A stretch of DNA of 64,000 nt from Paracoccaceae bacterium Fryx2 (GCA_032334235.1 JAVSGI010000005.1:1922001-1986000); one strand, 5' to 3'. Positions 34,131-45,114 are shown, counted from the stretch's first letter. The notes: generated by a model from the letters alone, not told the origin. Numbers and translations: made by a program.

Positions 34131-35234
34131 TCAGATCGGGTCAAGGGCGCGCGCGTCTGCGGGGGCCCAGCCGATCCTGATCCTTTCGCCGGGGGCAAGC
34201 ATCCGCTGCCCCAGCGTGTTGCGCGATTTTATCACGAACTCGTCCGAACCGGCCACACGAAGCCGGGTGCGGAACAGATCGCCCATGTAGATGAATTCCA
34301 GCACCTCGGCCTCGATGGTATGGGCCCCGGGCGGCAGCAGTTCGGGCTTGTACTCCACCCGCTCGGGGCGGATGGAAACCAGCGTCGGCTGGCCCTTGGT
34401 CGTCACGTTGACCGGGGTCGCGTCTATCAGCTCGCCGGTGGTCAGGCGGACCAGCGCGCGGCCGCCCTCGATTTCCTCGACCGTGCCGCTCAGCTTGTTG
34501 TTCTCGCCGATGAAGCCCGCGACGAAGCTGTTGTCGGGGCGTTCATAGAGGTCCGAGGGCGGGGCAAGCTGCTGGATGCGGCCATCGTTGAACACGGCGA
34601 TGCGGTCGCTCATGGTCAGCGCCTCGCCCTGGTCGTGGGTGACGTAGACCACCGTGATGCCCAGGCTTTCGTGCAGATGCTTGATCTCGAACTGCATGTG
34701 TTCGCGCAACTGCTTGTCGAGCGCGCCCAGCGGTTCGTCCATCAGCACCAGCGCGGGGTCGAACACCAGCGCGCGGGCCAGGGCGATGCGCTGCTGCTGG
34801 CCGCCCGAAAGCTGCGCCGGGCGGCGGTTGATGAAATCACCCATCTGCACCATGCCCAGCGCACGGCGGACCTTGGCCTCGCGGTCGTTCTTGCCCATGC
34901 CGCGCACTTCCAGCGGGAAGGACAGGTTCTCGCCAACCGTCATGTGCGGAAACAGCGCGTAGTTCTGGAACACCATGCCGATACCGCGCTTGTGCGGCGG
35001 CACCTGGTTGATCGGGCGGCCATCGAGCCTGATCTCGCCATGGGTCGCCGTCTCGAAACCGGCCAGCATCATCAGGCAGGTGGTCTTGCCCGATCCGGAA
35101 GGCCCGAGCATGGTCAGAAATTCGCCCTTGGCAATCGTGAGGTTCAGGTCTTTCACGACCAGAGCCACCCCGTCATAGCTTTTCTGCACATGATCGAATT
35201 CGACAAACCTGTCGATGCGGGCTTCAGCTACCAC
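34131..35234 (-). CDS. ABC transporter ATP-binding protein (PotA type)
   Basis: 367 residues from GTG 35234 (GGGGAGAC upstream). Walker A GPSGSGKTT, Q-loop VFQNYALFPHM, signature LSGGQQQRIALARAL, Walker B VLMDEPLGALDKQL, H-loop YVTHDQGEAL, then a C-terminal TOBE domain. First gene of the operon PotA-PotD-PotB-PotC-deaminase. Confidence 0.92.
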   Translation of the reverse strand: MVAEARIDRFVEFDHVQKSYDGVALVVKDLNLTIAKGEFLTMLGPSGSGKTTCLMMLAGFETATHGEIRLDGRPINQVPPHKRGIGMVFQNYALFPHMTVGENLSFPLEVRGMGKNDREAKVRRALGMVQMGDFINRRPAQLSGGQQQRIALARALVFDPALVLMDEPLGALDKQLREHMQFEIKHLHESLGITVVYVTHDQGEALTMSDRIAVFNDGRIQQLAPPSDLYERPDNSFVAGFIGENNKLSGTVEEIEGGRALVRLTTGELIDATPVNVTTKGQPTLVSIRPERVEYKPELLPPGAHTIEAEVLEFIYMGDLFRTRLRVAGSDEFVIKSRNTLGQRMLAPGERIRIGWAPADARALDPI

Positions 35235-35595
35235 CCCAGTCTCCCCATGAAATCTGGCAGGTTTCCTGCACTCTCGTTGACTCGACTAAAGCGGAACGGG
35301 TTTCGCAATGCAACCTGCTTGTCGGATTTCAGCCTTTCACACGGCATCGGCCTGAAAACTGGGCGGGTTGCGACGTTCGGCGCACGACAAGCGGCATCGG
35401 ACAGACGGTCGCAGGCCATGATTCCGCCCCCGGAGGTGCGGGTGTCCAGGGGCGGGGCTGTCTGGGGGCGGGACCGTTCGGCATGGCATCCGGTTTGGGG
35501 CACCGCAGCCAGCGGCGGCGGCCTTGCGCCGGCCTGCGGCGACCGGATCGGCCCGCGCGTCCGGACCACGGCCCCCTGTCAGGGCGCATCGCAAA
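35235..35595. other. Intergenic stretch upstream of the ABC operon
   Basis: About 360 bases with no convincing gene. The promoter of the ABC operon is expected here but no clear box was found. Confidence 0.45.
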
Positions 35596-35625
35596 CAAAA
35601 ACCCGCAACCATCGAAGGTTGCGGG
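35596..35625 (-). terminator. Intrinsic terminator of tRNA-Leu
   Basis: CCCGCAACC (35602-35610), loop, GGTTGCGGG (35617-35625): a 9-bp stem with an A-run on the plus strand at 35597-35601, i.e. a T-run on the minus strand. It lies 16 bases past the tRNA 3' end. A T-run also follows on the plus strand. Confidence 0.8.
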
Positions 35626-35640
35626 CTTTTTGCACAGGCC

Positions 35641-35727
35641 TGGTGCGGATGAAAGGACTCGAACCTTCACGGGAGTTACCCCACAGCGACCTCAACGCTG
35701 CGCGTCTACCAATTCCACCACATCCGC
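35641..35727 (-). tRNA. tRNA-Leu (GAG)
   Basis: 87-nt class II tRNA with encoded CCA (complement of 35641-35643). Acceptor GCGGATG pairs with CATCCGC, the anticodon loop is TTGAGGT within a CAGCG/CGCTG stem, and the T-loop is TTCGAGT. A long variable arm fits tRNA-Leu. Confidence 0.95.
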
Positions 35728-35821
35728 ATGTCTTGGCTTGATGCGGCGGTATTTAGCGAAAGCCCAAACGGAAGGGAAGCACCTTTTTCGCCCTGCGGCG
35801 ACGGCGTCCCCTCCGCCCGGA

Positions 35822-37327
35822 TCAGTTGCCGAAAAGCAGCAGCGGCAGGCGTGCGGCCATCGCAACCGCGGTGCCGGCCGTCATGCCCGGCGCAGGCGAA
35901 ACTGCGGGCACCGTGACGGAAGGCGGCGCCGCTTCTGCGAGGGTTGCGGGGGCCGATGTGACAGGGGCCGCGACCACGCTCGGGGCTGCCGGGACGGCAA
36001 AGCCTGGCAGGGCAGCGGGAACCGGAGCCGGGGGCGCCGCATCGACCCGGCCATTGAGGGTCATCGACGCCTTGCGAATCACCTCATTGCGGTCGGGCAG
36101 GCCCGGCGCGAACACCGACAGGCCGTTGGCCGCGCCCTCCAGCCCCATGCCATACCAGCCTGCCGCCAGATCGCTGCGCGGGTTGGTGCCAAAACCCTGC
36201 GACAGGTGATGGCCCAGCAGTTCGGCATAGCCCTTCTCGCCCAGCGCGGTCAGCAGCAGGGCAGACCCGATCGCCACATCCATCGCGTCGGTGGTGTAGC
36301 CCACGCCAAGGCAGATGCGCGCCGTGCCTGCCAGTTGCGCCGGGGCCATGCCGCTTTGCAGCACGAAGGTCGAGACCCCGCGCAGCACCTCTTCGCGCGG
36401 CTGCATCGACAGGGCGGCGACATTGTCCTTCAGCGCCGGGCCGAACGCCTTGCACTGTTCGGCAATCTGCGCGGGCGTGAAGCCGGGCACGCTTGCGCTC
36501 AGTTCCTCGCCCTGCGCCATGGCGTAGGTGCGCGCCAGACAGAACTGTTCCGACAGGGCAAAGTTGGCATCCGTCATGGTGGCAGAGGTGGTGTAGCCGC
36601 CGTTGGTATTGGTCAGCAGGCTGATCTTGTTGCATTGCGACGCCAGCGAAACCTGCGTCACGCCCGCCCCCATGAAGCTGGGCAGGGCAGCCGGTCCGGG
36701 TGCGGCGGGCACCTCGGGCGCGGCCAGCGCCTCGGGCACGGCGGCCAGCAGCGGCAGGGTCGCGGCGGGGGCCACGGGCAGCACCGGCATCTGCGGCGCG
36801 GGGGCCATTGCCATCATCCCGGTCCGAGGCGTGATCCCGGCCATTTCGTCGCGCTGCACCATCAGCAGGCCGCGCGTGCCCATCGGATGCGTCGCCATGG
36901 TCTGCGACACCATCGGCCCGCCCGCGATGGCCCGGTGATAGGCCGAGACCAGCACGGTGCGCTCGTATTCCGTCAGCTGGCCGGTCGGCGGATAACCGAG
37001 CGACGCCTGATACTGCGAGATCGCACTGCGCGACTTCGGCCCGATCGCCCCATCGGGCGCGCCGACCGGATAACCGAAATAGTTGAGCGAGGTCTGCACC
37101 TCGCGGTTGGCCTCGCGCTGGGCCGAGGAAATTCCCGTGGCCTTTCGCGGGGCGGTGCTTGTGGTCCGATACCGCTTCTTGTTGTTTTCGTTGACGATGG
37201 CGCCGCCGATGACGCCACCGACTAGGGCGCCCAACAAGGCATCGCCAGCATCCGCCGCAACTTTTTGTGCCGGAAGCACGGCTAGGAATGCCACAAGGCA
37301 GCCGCTTGCAATCCTGTCAAATTTCAT
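35822..37327 (-). CDS. Exported peptidoglycan-binding-domain protein
   Basis: 501 residues from ATG 37327 with a signal peptide ([20 protein letters not shown]). A glycine-zipper-like segment follows ([16 protein letters not shown]), then a PG_binding_1 domain ([40 protein letters not shown]). The middle and C-terminus are Pro/Ala-rich linkers around a helical domain with several cysteines ([27 protein letters not shown]). Envelope location is expected; no enzymatic motif seen. Confidence 0.72.
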   Translation of the reverse strand: MKFDRIASGCLVAFLAVLPAQKVAADAGDALLGALVGGVIGGAIVNENNKKRYRTTSTAPRKATGISSAQREANREVQTSLNYFGYPVGAPDGAIGPKSRSAISQYQASLGYPPTGQLTEYERTVLVSAYHRAIAGGPMVSQTMATHPMGTRGLLMVQRDEMAGITPRTGMMAMAPAPQMPVLPVAPAATLPLLAAVPEALAAPEVPAAPGPAALPSFMGAGVTQVSLASQCNKISLLTNTNGGYTTSATMTDANFALSEQFCLARTYAMAQGEELSASVPGFTPAQIAEQCKAFGPALKDNVAALSMQPREEVLRGVSTFVLQSGMAPAQLAGTARICLGVGYTTDAMDVAIGSALLLTALGEKGYAELLGHHLSQGFGTNPRSDLAAGWYGMGLEGAANGLSVFAPGLPDRNEVIRKASMTLNGRVDAAPPAPVPAALPGFAVPAAPSVVAAPVTSAPATLAEAAPPSVTVPAVSPAPGMTAGTAVAMAARLPLLLFGN

Positions 37328-37422
37328 CGCACAACTCCGATATGCTGATTGATACAAATTCGGCAAATGTTAGCACGGTCACCGCATCACGAAACTGTTT
37401 TCTTGCAGGATACCCTTTTTTC

Positions 37423-38103
37423 ATGGTGGAATGGACGCACCTGCCGGGGCTTGCCCCCTATGCCGAAACCCTGGCCGCGATGGAGGAACGCGTCGCGGCC
37501 ATCGCCGCAGGCACGGCACCAGAGGCGATCTGGCTGCTGGAACATCCGCCGCTCTACACCGCCGGAACCAGTGCCCGCCCGCAGGATCTGACCGACCCCG
37601 GCCGCTTTCCCGTGCATGTCGCCGGGCGCGGCGGGCAATACACCTATCACGGCCCGGGGCAGCGCGTCGTCTATGTCATGCTTGACCTGAACCAGCGCAG
37701 CCGCGACGTGCGCCGCTTTGTCTGCGCGCTGGAGGGCTGGGTGATCGCCACCCTCGCAGAGTTCAACGTCAGGGGCGAGCGGCGGGCGGACCGGGTCGGG
37801 GTCTGGGTCACCCGACCGGACCGGCCCGGCCCCGACGGCCGCGCCTGCGAGGACAAGATCGCGGCCATCGGCGTCAAGCTGCGCCGCTGGGTCAGCTTTC
37901 ACGGCCTGTCGATCAATGTCGAGCCGGACCTCGCGCATTTCAGCGGCATCGTGCCCTGCGGCATCCGCGACCATGGCGTGACCAGTCTGGTCGATCTTGG
38001 CCTGCCCGTGACCATGGCCGATCTGGATGCCGCTCTGATGCGCAGCTTCGGGCGGTGCCTGGGAACGGACAGCCTCGGGCCGCCGGGGCCGGCCCGGCGC
38101 TGA
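37423..38103 (+). CDS. lipB: Octanoyltransferase LipB
   Basis: 226 residues. Transfers octanoyl from ACP to lipoyl domains. Motifs: [54 protein letters not shown] with the catalytic Lys, and [17 protein letters not shown] with the catalytic Cys. Divergent from the peptidoglycan-binding gene. Confidence 0.93.
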   Translation: MVEWTHLPGLAPYAETLAAMEERVAAIAAGTAPEAIWLLEHPPLYTAGTSARPQDLTDPGRFPVHVAGRGGQYTYHGPGQRVVYVMLDLNQRSRDVRRFVCALEGWVIATLAEFNVRGERRADRVGVWVTRPDRPGPDGRACEDKIAAIGVKLRRWVSFHGLSINVEPDLAHFSGIVPCGIRDHGVTSLVDLGLPVTMADLDAALMRSFGRCLGTDSLGPPGPARR

Positions 38104-38332
38104 CAGGCAGCCTTCGCGCGCCGGATCGAGCGCAGGGTCCGTCCCGGGTTGAAGCCCCGTGCAACGCGGTGGCGGCCGTGGGCAGGGTCGGCATCACGGC
38201 AGCGTGCGTCGAAAGGACGCAAATCGGACAAAGTTCCTCTTTACCTTATGGTTCAAATTCACCTTTCTGGAATGGCCGGTTTTTTGTGCAGACCGGAAAC
38301 GAATCGCCCGCTCTACACAAGATGAGGAAAGC

Positions 38333-38764
38333 ATGACAAGACTGACCCTGATCGCCGCATTCGGCGCCCTTGCCCTTGCATCCCCCGGTTTCGCGGGCGA
38401 TGCCGAAAAGGGCATGAAGGAATTCAACAAGTGCAAGGCCTGCCACAGCATCACGGCAGAGGATGGAACAGTCATACAGAAGGGCGGCAAGGTCGGCCCG
38501 AACCTGTACGGGGTCGTCGGCCGCCCGGTCGCGTCATACCCTGACTTCAAGTACGGCCCCGGCATCGTCGCGGCCGGCGAAGCCGGCGCCGTCTGGGACG
38601 AAGCCAATCTTGTGTCCTATGTCAAGGATCCCTCGGCCTGGCTGAAGGAAGTCACCGCCAACCCGGCCGCGAAATCCAACATGGTGTTCAAGCTGGCAAA
38701 GGGCGGCGAAGACGTCGTGGCTTACCTGGCTTCGGTGGCACCGGCCGCACCGGAAACGAACTGA
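38333..38764 (+). CDS. cycA: Cytochrome c550/c2-type electron carrier
   Basis: 143 residues with signal peptide (MTRLTLIAAFGALALASPGFA). Haem motif CKACH near residue 37, GPNLYGVVGRPVA, and Met ligand in AKSNMVFKLAKG. The pattern closely follows Paracoccus cytochrome c550. Periplasmic; carries electrons from bc1 to oxidases. The aa3 oxidase subunit I gene follows. Confidence 0.88.
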   Translation: MTRLTLIAAFGALALASPGFAGDAEKGMKEFNKCKACHSITAEDGTVIQKGGKVGPNLYGVVGRPVASYPDFKYGPGIVAAGEAGAVWDEANLVSYVKDPSAWLKEVTANPAAKSNMVFKLAKGGEDVVAYLASVAPAAPETN

Positions 38765-38796
38765 CGCGGCGGACGCCCGCTCTGGCACGGGTTTTA

Positions 38797-38810
38797 TTGA
38801 TCTGGATCAA
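38797..38810. promoter_or_regulatory. Perfect FNR (FnrL) box upstream of ctaD
   Basis: TTGATCTGGATCAA is an exact TTGAT-N4-ATCAA palindrome, 111 bases upstream of the ctaD start and 32 bases after cycA. FnrL commonly controls terminal oxidases in Rhodobacterales according to oxygen. Confidence 0.75.
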
Positions 38811-38920
38811 AGTCTGAGGTTGCCGTGGGCAAACTGGCATTCTAGAACCGAAAGACAAGACCCGGCACGCGGTCAAATTGCCGCAGCCGGGTCGCGGATC
38901 AAAAGCAACGGGAGGTGCCA

Positions 38921-40621
38921 ATGGCCGACGCAGCCATCCATGGCCACGACCATGACCGACGCGGGTTCTTTGTCCGCTGGTTCATGTCGACGAACCACAA
39001 GGACATCGGGATCCTGTATCTGTTCACCGGGGGCCTTGTCGGCCTGATCTCGGTGGCCTTCACCGTGTTCATGCGGATGGAGCTGATGCACCCCCAGGTG
39101 CAGTACATGTGCGTCGAGCACCTGGGACAGGGGTTCTTCTCGGGCTTCTTCAAGTCGCTGGTGGCTTCCTCGGTCGAAAACTGCACGCCCAACGGTCATC
39201 TTTGGAACGTGATCATCACGGCGCACGGCATCCTGATGATGTTCTTCGTGGTGATTCCGGCGCTGTTCGGCGGCTTCGGCAACTATTTCATGCCGCTGCA
39301 GATCGGTGCGCCGGACATGGCCTTCCCGCGGATGAACAACCTCAGCTTCTGGATGTATGTCGCGGGCACTTCGCTGGCGGTGGCATCCGTGCTGTCGCCC
39401 GGCGGCAACGACCAGCTCGGGTCGGGCGTGGGCTGGGTGCTTTACCCGCCGCTTTCCACCACCGAGGGCGGCTATTCGATGGATCTCGCGATCTTCGCGG
39501 TCCACCTGTCGGGCGCGTCGTCGATCCTTGGCGCGATCAACATGATCACGACCTTCCTGAACATGCGCGCGCCGGGCATGACGATGCACAAGGTGCCGCT
39601 GTTTGCCTGGTCGATCTTCGTGACCGCCTGGCTGATCCTGCTGTCGCTGCCGGTGCTGGCCGGTGCCATCACCATGCTGCTGACCGACCGCAACTTCGGC
39701 ACCACCTTCTTCGACCCCTCGGGTGGCGGCGACCCGATCCTCTATCAGCACATCCTGTGGTTCTTCGGCCATCCCGAGGTTTACATAATCGTGCTGCCGG
39801 CCTTCGGCATCATCAGCCAGGTGATCTCGACCTTCTCGCGCAAGCCGATCTTCGGCTATCTGCCGATGGTCTACGCCATGGTGGCGATCGGGGTGCTGGG
39901 CTTCGTGGTCTGGGCGCACCACATGTACACGGTGGGGCTGAGCCTGACGCAGCAGAGCTACTTCATGCTGGCGACGATGGTGATCGCGGTGCCCACCGGC
40001 ATCAAGGTGTTCAGCTGGATCGCCACGATGTGGGGCGGCTCGATCCAGTTCAAGACGCCGATGCTCTGGGCCTTCGGCTTCCTGTTCCTGTTCACCGTCG
40101 GCGGCGTGACCGGCATCGTGCTTTCGCAGGCGGGCATCGACCGGGCCTATCACGACACCTACTACGTCGTGGCGCACTTCCACTACGTGATGAGCCTTGG
40201 CGCGGTGTTCGGTATCTTCGCGGGCATCTACTTCTGGATCGGCAAGATGTCCGGGCGGCAGTATCCGGAATGGGCGGGAAAGCTGCACTTCTGGATGATG
40301 TTCATCGGCTCGAACCTGACCTTCTTCCCGCAGCACTTCCTTGGCCGCCAGGGGATGCCGCGCCGCTACATCGACTATCCCGAGGCCTTTGCCTACTGGA
40401 ACTATGTCTCTTCGATGGGCGCGTTCCTCTCGTTCGCCTCGTTCCTGTTCTTCCTCGGGATCGTGTTCTACACCCTGCGCTACGGCAAGCGGGTGACCGA
40501 GAACAACTACTGGAACGAATACGCCGACACGCTGGAATGGACCCTGCCCTGCCCGCCGCCGGAACACACCTTCGAGCAACTGCCGAAGCAATCCGACTGG
40601 GACAAGCCGCACGCCCACTGA
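38921..40621 (+). CDS. ctaD: Cytochrome c oxidase (aa3 type) subunit I
   Basis: 566 residues. Haem and copper ligands: [15 protein letters not shown] (low-spin haem His), [13 protein letters not shown] (CuB His and cross-linked Tyr), [11 protein letters not shown] (CuB His pair) and [12 protein letters not shown] (haem a/a3 His). ATG 38921 follows GGAGG (38911-38915). Subunits II and III are not in this window, which is normal for Rhodobacterales. The final reductase of aerobic respiration, inner membrane. Confidence 0.96.
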   Translation: MADAAIHGHDHDRRGFFVRWFMSTNHKDIGILYLFTGGLVGLISVAFTVFMRMELMHPQVQYMCVEHLGQGFFSGFFKSLVASSVENCTPNGHLWNVIITAHGILMMFFVVIPALFGGFGNYFMPLQIGAPDMAFPRMNNLSFWMYVAGTSLAVASVLSPGGNDQLGSGVGWVLYPPLSTTEGGYSMDLAIFAVHLSGASSILGAINMITTFLNMRAPGMTMHKVPLFAWSIFVTAWLILLSLPVLAGAITMLLTDRNFGTTFFDPSGGGDPILYQHILWFFGHPEVYIIVLPAFGIISQVISTFSRKPIFGYLPMVYAMVAIGVLGFVVWAHHMYTVGLSLTQQSYFMLATMVIAVPTGIKVFSWIATMWGGSIQFKTPMLWAFGFLFLFTVGGVTGIVLSQAGIDRAYHDTYYVVAHFHYVMSLGAVFGIFAGIYFWIGKMSGRQYPEWAGKLHFWMMFIGSNLTFFPQHFLGRQGMPRRYIDYPEAFAYWNYVSSMGAFLSFASFLFFLGIVFYTLRYGKRVTENNYWNEYADTLEWTLPCPPPEHTFEQLPKQSDWDKPHAH

Positions 40622-40633
40622 GGGGCCGGACCG

Positions 40634-41173
40634 ATGCCCTATGAATGGGTGACACGATTGGAAAGGGCCCCGGGCGATCCCGGGGCCTTTTCCCATGCCG
40701 CAGGCGACGGCCCCGCCTGCCGTCTGCACCTGTGGCCCTACCGTTCGCTGCCCCGGCGCGGCTTTGTGTGGTGCATCGGGCTGCTGGCGGCCCTTCTGGC
40801 GCTGCCGCTGCTGGCGGTGCTGGGCACGCCCGTGCTCTGGGGGTTGCTGCCCTTCCTGTGCCTTGCCGTGGCGGGGATGTGGTGGGCGCTGACCCGCAGC
40901 TACCGCGATGCCGAAATCGTCGAGGAGCTGGCGCTCTGGTCCGATCATGTGACCCTGACCCGCCACGGCCCCCGCGGCCGCAGGCAGGACTGGCAGGCCA
41001 ATCCGCACTGGGTGCGGGTGATGCTCCATGCCAGCGGCGGGCCGGTGCCGAACTATCTGACGCTGGCAGGCGGCGTGCGCGAGGTGGAGCTTGGCACCTT
41101 CCTGTCGGAACCCGAGCGCGTGACCCTTGCGGGCGACCTTGCCGCGGCGCTTGCAGGTATCCGCCGCCGTTGA
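40634..41173 (+). CDS. DUF2244 membrane protein
   Basis: 179 residues, two adjacent hydrophobic segments (FVWCIGLLAALLALPLLAVL, LWGLLPFLCLAVAGMWWALT) and a C-terminal soluble part (WQANPHWVRVMLHASGGPVP, EVELGTFLSEPERVTLAGDL) as in DUF2244. Often found near respiratory oxidase genes; function unknown. Twelve bases after ctaD. Confidence 0.78.
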   Translation: MPYEWVTRLERAPGDPGAFSHAAGDGPACRLHLWPYRSLPRRGFVWCIGLLAALLALPLLAVLGTPVLWGLLPFLCLAVAGMWWALTRSYRDAEIVEELALWSDHVTLTRHGPRGRRQDWQANPHWVRVMLHASGGPVPNYLTLAGGVREVELGTFLSEPERVTLAGDLAAALAGIRRR

Positions 41174-41208
41174 CGGGTTCCGAAACCGGGTCGGGAGTCC
41201 TTCTGAGG

Positions 41209-41316
41209 TTTGACGCTGAAAAGGGTCCACCGGACCCTTTTCCGGGAGCGTCTGCCCCGGGGCTCCGCCCGTTCGACGCTGAAAAGGGTCCACCGGACCC
41301 TTTTCCGGGCGCGTCT
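41209..41316. repeat. Two tandem copies of a ~45-bp dyad element, bidirectional terminator
   Basis: Each copy holds AAAAGGGTCC-ACC-GGACCCTTTT (41219-41241 and 41282-41304) inside outer arms GACGCT and AGCGTC or GCGTC. They separate the DUF2244 and YqeY-like genes, which converge here, and give A/T runs on both strands, as expected of a bidirectional terminator. Confidence 0.7.
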
Positions 41317-41762
41317 CACCCCAGCCGGTCCTTGACGCGGGGGCCGACGGTGGCGAAATCCATCTGGCCGGTGTAGCGGCCCTTCAGAACGGCCATCACC
41401 CGCCCCATGTCGCGGATGCTGGTGGCCCCCGCCTCGGCAATCGCGGCATCGACTTCGGCCGCGTCAAGCTGGCGGGGCAGGAATTCTTCGATCACCTTGA
41501 TTTCGGCCAGTTCCTTCTCGGCCAGTTCCAGCCGCCCGCCCTCTTCATAGGCGCGCGCGCTTTCGTTGCGCTGCTTGACCATGCGGCCCAGAATGCCCGT
41601 GATGTCGGTATCGCTGACCTCGGTCACGTCGGCCTCGCCGCGCGCGGCAATCTCGCGGTCCTTGATCGCGGCATTGATCAGGCGCAGCGTGGACAGACGG
41701 TCCGCCGCCCGCGCCCTCATCGCTTCTTTCAGTGCCACCTGCAGCCGATCGCGCAATGTCAT
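41316..41762 (-). CDS. GatB/YqeY-domain protein
   Basis: 148 residues with LRDRLQVALKEAMRARAADRLS, LEKELAEIKVIEEFLPRQL-like LAEKELAEIKVIEEFLPRQL and DMGRVMAVLKGRYTGQMD. YqeY proteins share the tail domain of GatB and may act on tRNA or amidotransferases; the precise role is not established. Divergent from carA. Confidence 0.87.
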   Translation of the reverse strand: MTLRDRLQVALKEAMRARAADRLSTLRLINAAIKDREIAARGEADVTEVSDTDITGILGRMVKQRNESARAYEEGGRLELAEKELAEIKVIEEFLPRQLDAAEVDAAIAEAGATSIRDMGRVMAVLKGRYTGQMDFATVGPRVKDRLG

Positions 41763-41882
41763 CGCATTTCCATCCCCATGGCTTCCGACCAATCGACAAT
41801 ACAGCCATCCCACCGCCAAGACAACCGGCAGCACATTCCACAAGCCATTGATTTTCCATGACAACGCTTTTGTGCCTGACCC

Positions 41883-41911
41883 TTGACCCCACGGCGTCCG
41901 CCCCGTAGTGT
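41883..41911 (+). promoter_or_regulatory. Candidate carA promoter
   Basis: TTGACC (41883-41888), 17 bases, TAGTGT (41906-41911), about 33 bases upstream of the carA start. GGAGGGAG precedes ATG 41944. Confidence 0.35.
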
Positions 41912-41943
41912 CCGCCCGATTTGACCCCGGAGGGAGTCGCGAC

Positions 41944-43110
<1,167 letters not shown>

Positions 43111-43147
43111 GTGCGGTCACCCGGAAGCCTGAGCGCCGCGCACCTGG

Positions 43148-43174
43148 TTAACCGGCTCTTAACCCTGCATTAAC
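43148..43174. promoter_or_regulatory. Triple phased CtrA half-sites upstream of the glycosyltransferase
   Basis: Three TTAAC motifs (43148, 43159, 43170) are spaced so that each adjacent pair forms TTAA-N7-TTAAC, the full CtrA consensus. The last half-site is 45 bases from the GTG start at 43219. Confidence 0.65.
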
Positions 43175-43218
43175 CCGTTCTGGCCAAGGCTGGGCGGGTA
43201 AATCGCAAGGGCCGGGCC

Positions 43219-45114
43219 GTGACCGCACCGATCATCCGCCTTCTTCCCCATTCCAGCGCCGTGCCGGTGGCGCCGCAGCCATGGCCCGCGCGCCACGTTC
43301 CGCCATCGGCGGAAACGCTGGGGGTCAGCCTGTTGCGTGACGGACTGGTGACCCCGCATCATCTGGTGCAGGCGCTGGCCTTGAATGCCCGCAATCACGG
43401 GCGGCTGGCCGACATCCTGCTTGCGCGCGGGATGGTGCCGGAAGATGCGCTCTATGACCGGCTGGCGCAGTTGTGGCAGGCCCCCCGAATCGATCCGGCG
43501 CGCGAGGCCCCCGACCCACGGCTGATCGACCGGCTCGGGGCTGCGGTCTGCCTGCGCGACAGGCTGCTGCCATGGCGGCAGGTCGGGGCGGCGACCGTGA
43601 TCGCCACCGCCCGGCCCGAGGATTTCGAGCGCCAGCGCCCGCGGCTGACCGAGGCGTTCGGGCCGGTTGTGCTGGCGCTGGCTCCCGCCGCCGCGATAGA
43701 GACCGCGCTGCGCCGTGCGCGCGGCGCAATGCTGGCCCATGCCGCCGAAACCCGGGTGCCGCCGCCCGAAAGCTGCCGCGACTGGGGCAGCGGCGCCGCG
43801 CCCCTGTGGGGTGTGCTGGGCCTGATGCTGCTGATCGCGGGGCTGGTCGTTGTGCCTGTCTTCATGGCCTTTGCCATCACGATATGGACGGTGCTGACGC
43901 TGGTGCTGGCGACCACGCTGAAATCGGCCGCCGCCCTCTCCGGGTTCAGGCGGCCCCCGCCCCGCAGCCCGCCGCCGATCATCGCGCGCCTGCCGGTCGT
44001 TTCGGTCATGGTCGCGATGTATCGCGAGGTCGACATCGCGCCCCGGCTGGTGCGCCGCCTCGGCCGCCTCGAATACCCGCGCGACCTGCTCGACATCCTG
44101 CTGGTGGTCGAGGAGACCGACAGCCAGACCCGGGCCGCCCTCGCCTCTGCCGACCTGCCGCCCTGGATGCGGGTGGTCGTGGTGCCCGACGGGCAGGTGC
44201 AGACCAAGCCCCGCGCGCTGAACTTCGCGCTGGACCAGTGCCGCGGGTCGATCGTCGGGGTCTATGACGCCGAAGACGCCCCCGAACCCGACCAGATCCG
44301 CAGGGTGGTGGACCGCTTTCACCAGCGCGGGGCCGATGTCGCCTGCCTGCAGGGCGTGCTCGACTTCTACAACCCGCGCACAAACTGGCTGTCGCGCTGT
44401 TTCACGGTGGAATACGCCGCCTGGTTCCGCATCATCCTCCCCGGGCTGGAGCGGCTGGGCCTGCCGATTCCGCTGGGCGGCACCACGCTTTTCTTCCGCC
44501 GCGCGGCGCTTGAAAAGCTTGGCGGCTGGGATTCGCACAATGTGACCGAAGATGCCGATCTGGGCATCCGCCTGGCCCGCCACGGTTATCGCACCGAACT
44601 GATCGACACGGTGACGGAAGAAGAGGCCAACTGCCGCGCCCTGCCCTGGGTCAAGCAGCGTTCGCGCTGGCTCAAGGGCTACATGATGACATGGTCGGTG
44701 CACAACCGCGACCCGGCGCTGCTGTGGCGGCAGCTTGGGGCCCGGAAGTTCATCGGCTTCCAGGTTTTCTTTCTGTCGACGCTGTCGCAGTTCCTGCTGG
44801 CGCCGGTGCTTTGGTCGTTCTGGCTGGTGCCGCTGGGCGTGCCGCATCCGGTGGCCGATGTGCTGCCGCCTGGGCTGTGGTGGGCACTGGTCGGGCTGTT
44901 CCTGACAACCGAGGCCATGAACATTGCAGTCGGCATCGCGGCGCTGCGCATGACGCGGCACCGGCTCAGCCCGCTTTGGGTGCCGACGCTGCACTTCTAC
45001 TTTCCGCTGGGGGCGCTGGCGTCCTACAAGGCGGCCTGGGAAATGGTGGCCCGCCCGTTCTACTGGGACAAGACCAGCCACGGCCACTTCGACCCGATCG
45101 ACCCGCCGCCATAG
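43219..45114 (+). CDS. Family 2 glycosyltransferase with an N-terminal GspE/MshEN-like domain
   Basis: 631 residues from GTG 43219. Residues ~30-90 (LGVSLLRDGLVTPHHLVQAL, LADILLARGMVPEDALYDRL) look like the MshEN/GspE_N c-di-GMP-binding type fold. Two TM segments (residues ~195-235) precede a GT2 domain with VYDAEDAPEPDQ (DxD region), GTTLFFRRAALEKLGGWD, TEDADLGIRLARHGY and QRSRWLKGYMMT (QxxRW-type), then C-terminal TM segments. It probably makes an extracellular polysaccharide processively. The product is unknown. Confidence 0.82.
   Translation: MTAPIIRLLPHSSAVPVAPQPWPARHVPPSAETLGVSLLRDGLVTPHHLVQALALNARNHGRLADILLARGMVPEDALYDRLAQLWQAPRIDPAREAPDPRLIDRLGAAVCLRDRLLPWRQVGAATVIATARPEDFERQRPRLTEAFGPVVLALAPAAAIETALRRARGAMLAHAAETRVPPPESCRDWGSGAAPLWGVLGLMLLIAGLVVVPVFMAFAITIWTVLTLVLATTLKSAAALSGFRRPPPRSPPPIIARLPVVSVMVAMYREVDIAPRLVRRLGRLEYPRDLLDILLVVEETDSQTRAALASADLPPWMRVVVVPDGQVQTKPRALNFALDQCRGSIVGVYDAEDAPEPDQIRRVVDRFHQRGADVACLQGVLDFYNPRTNWLSRCFTVEYAAWFRIILPGLERLGLPIPLGGTTLFFRRAALEKLGGWDSHNVTEDADLGIRLARHGYRTELIDTVTEEEANCRALPWVKQRSRWLKGYMMTWSVHNRDPALLWRQLGARKFIGFQVFFLSTLSQFLLAPVLWSFWLVPLGVPHPVADVLPPGLWWALVGLFLTTEAMNIAVGIAALRMTRHRLSPLWVPTLHFYFPLGALASYKAAWEMVARPFYWDKTSHGHFDPIDPPP

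Noticed and set aside
38873-41293. 806-codon open frame opposite ctaD
   Set aside because: All haem and copper ligands of CtaD are on the plus strand; the antisense product is low-complexity His/Arg/Gln.
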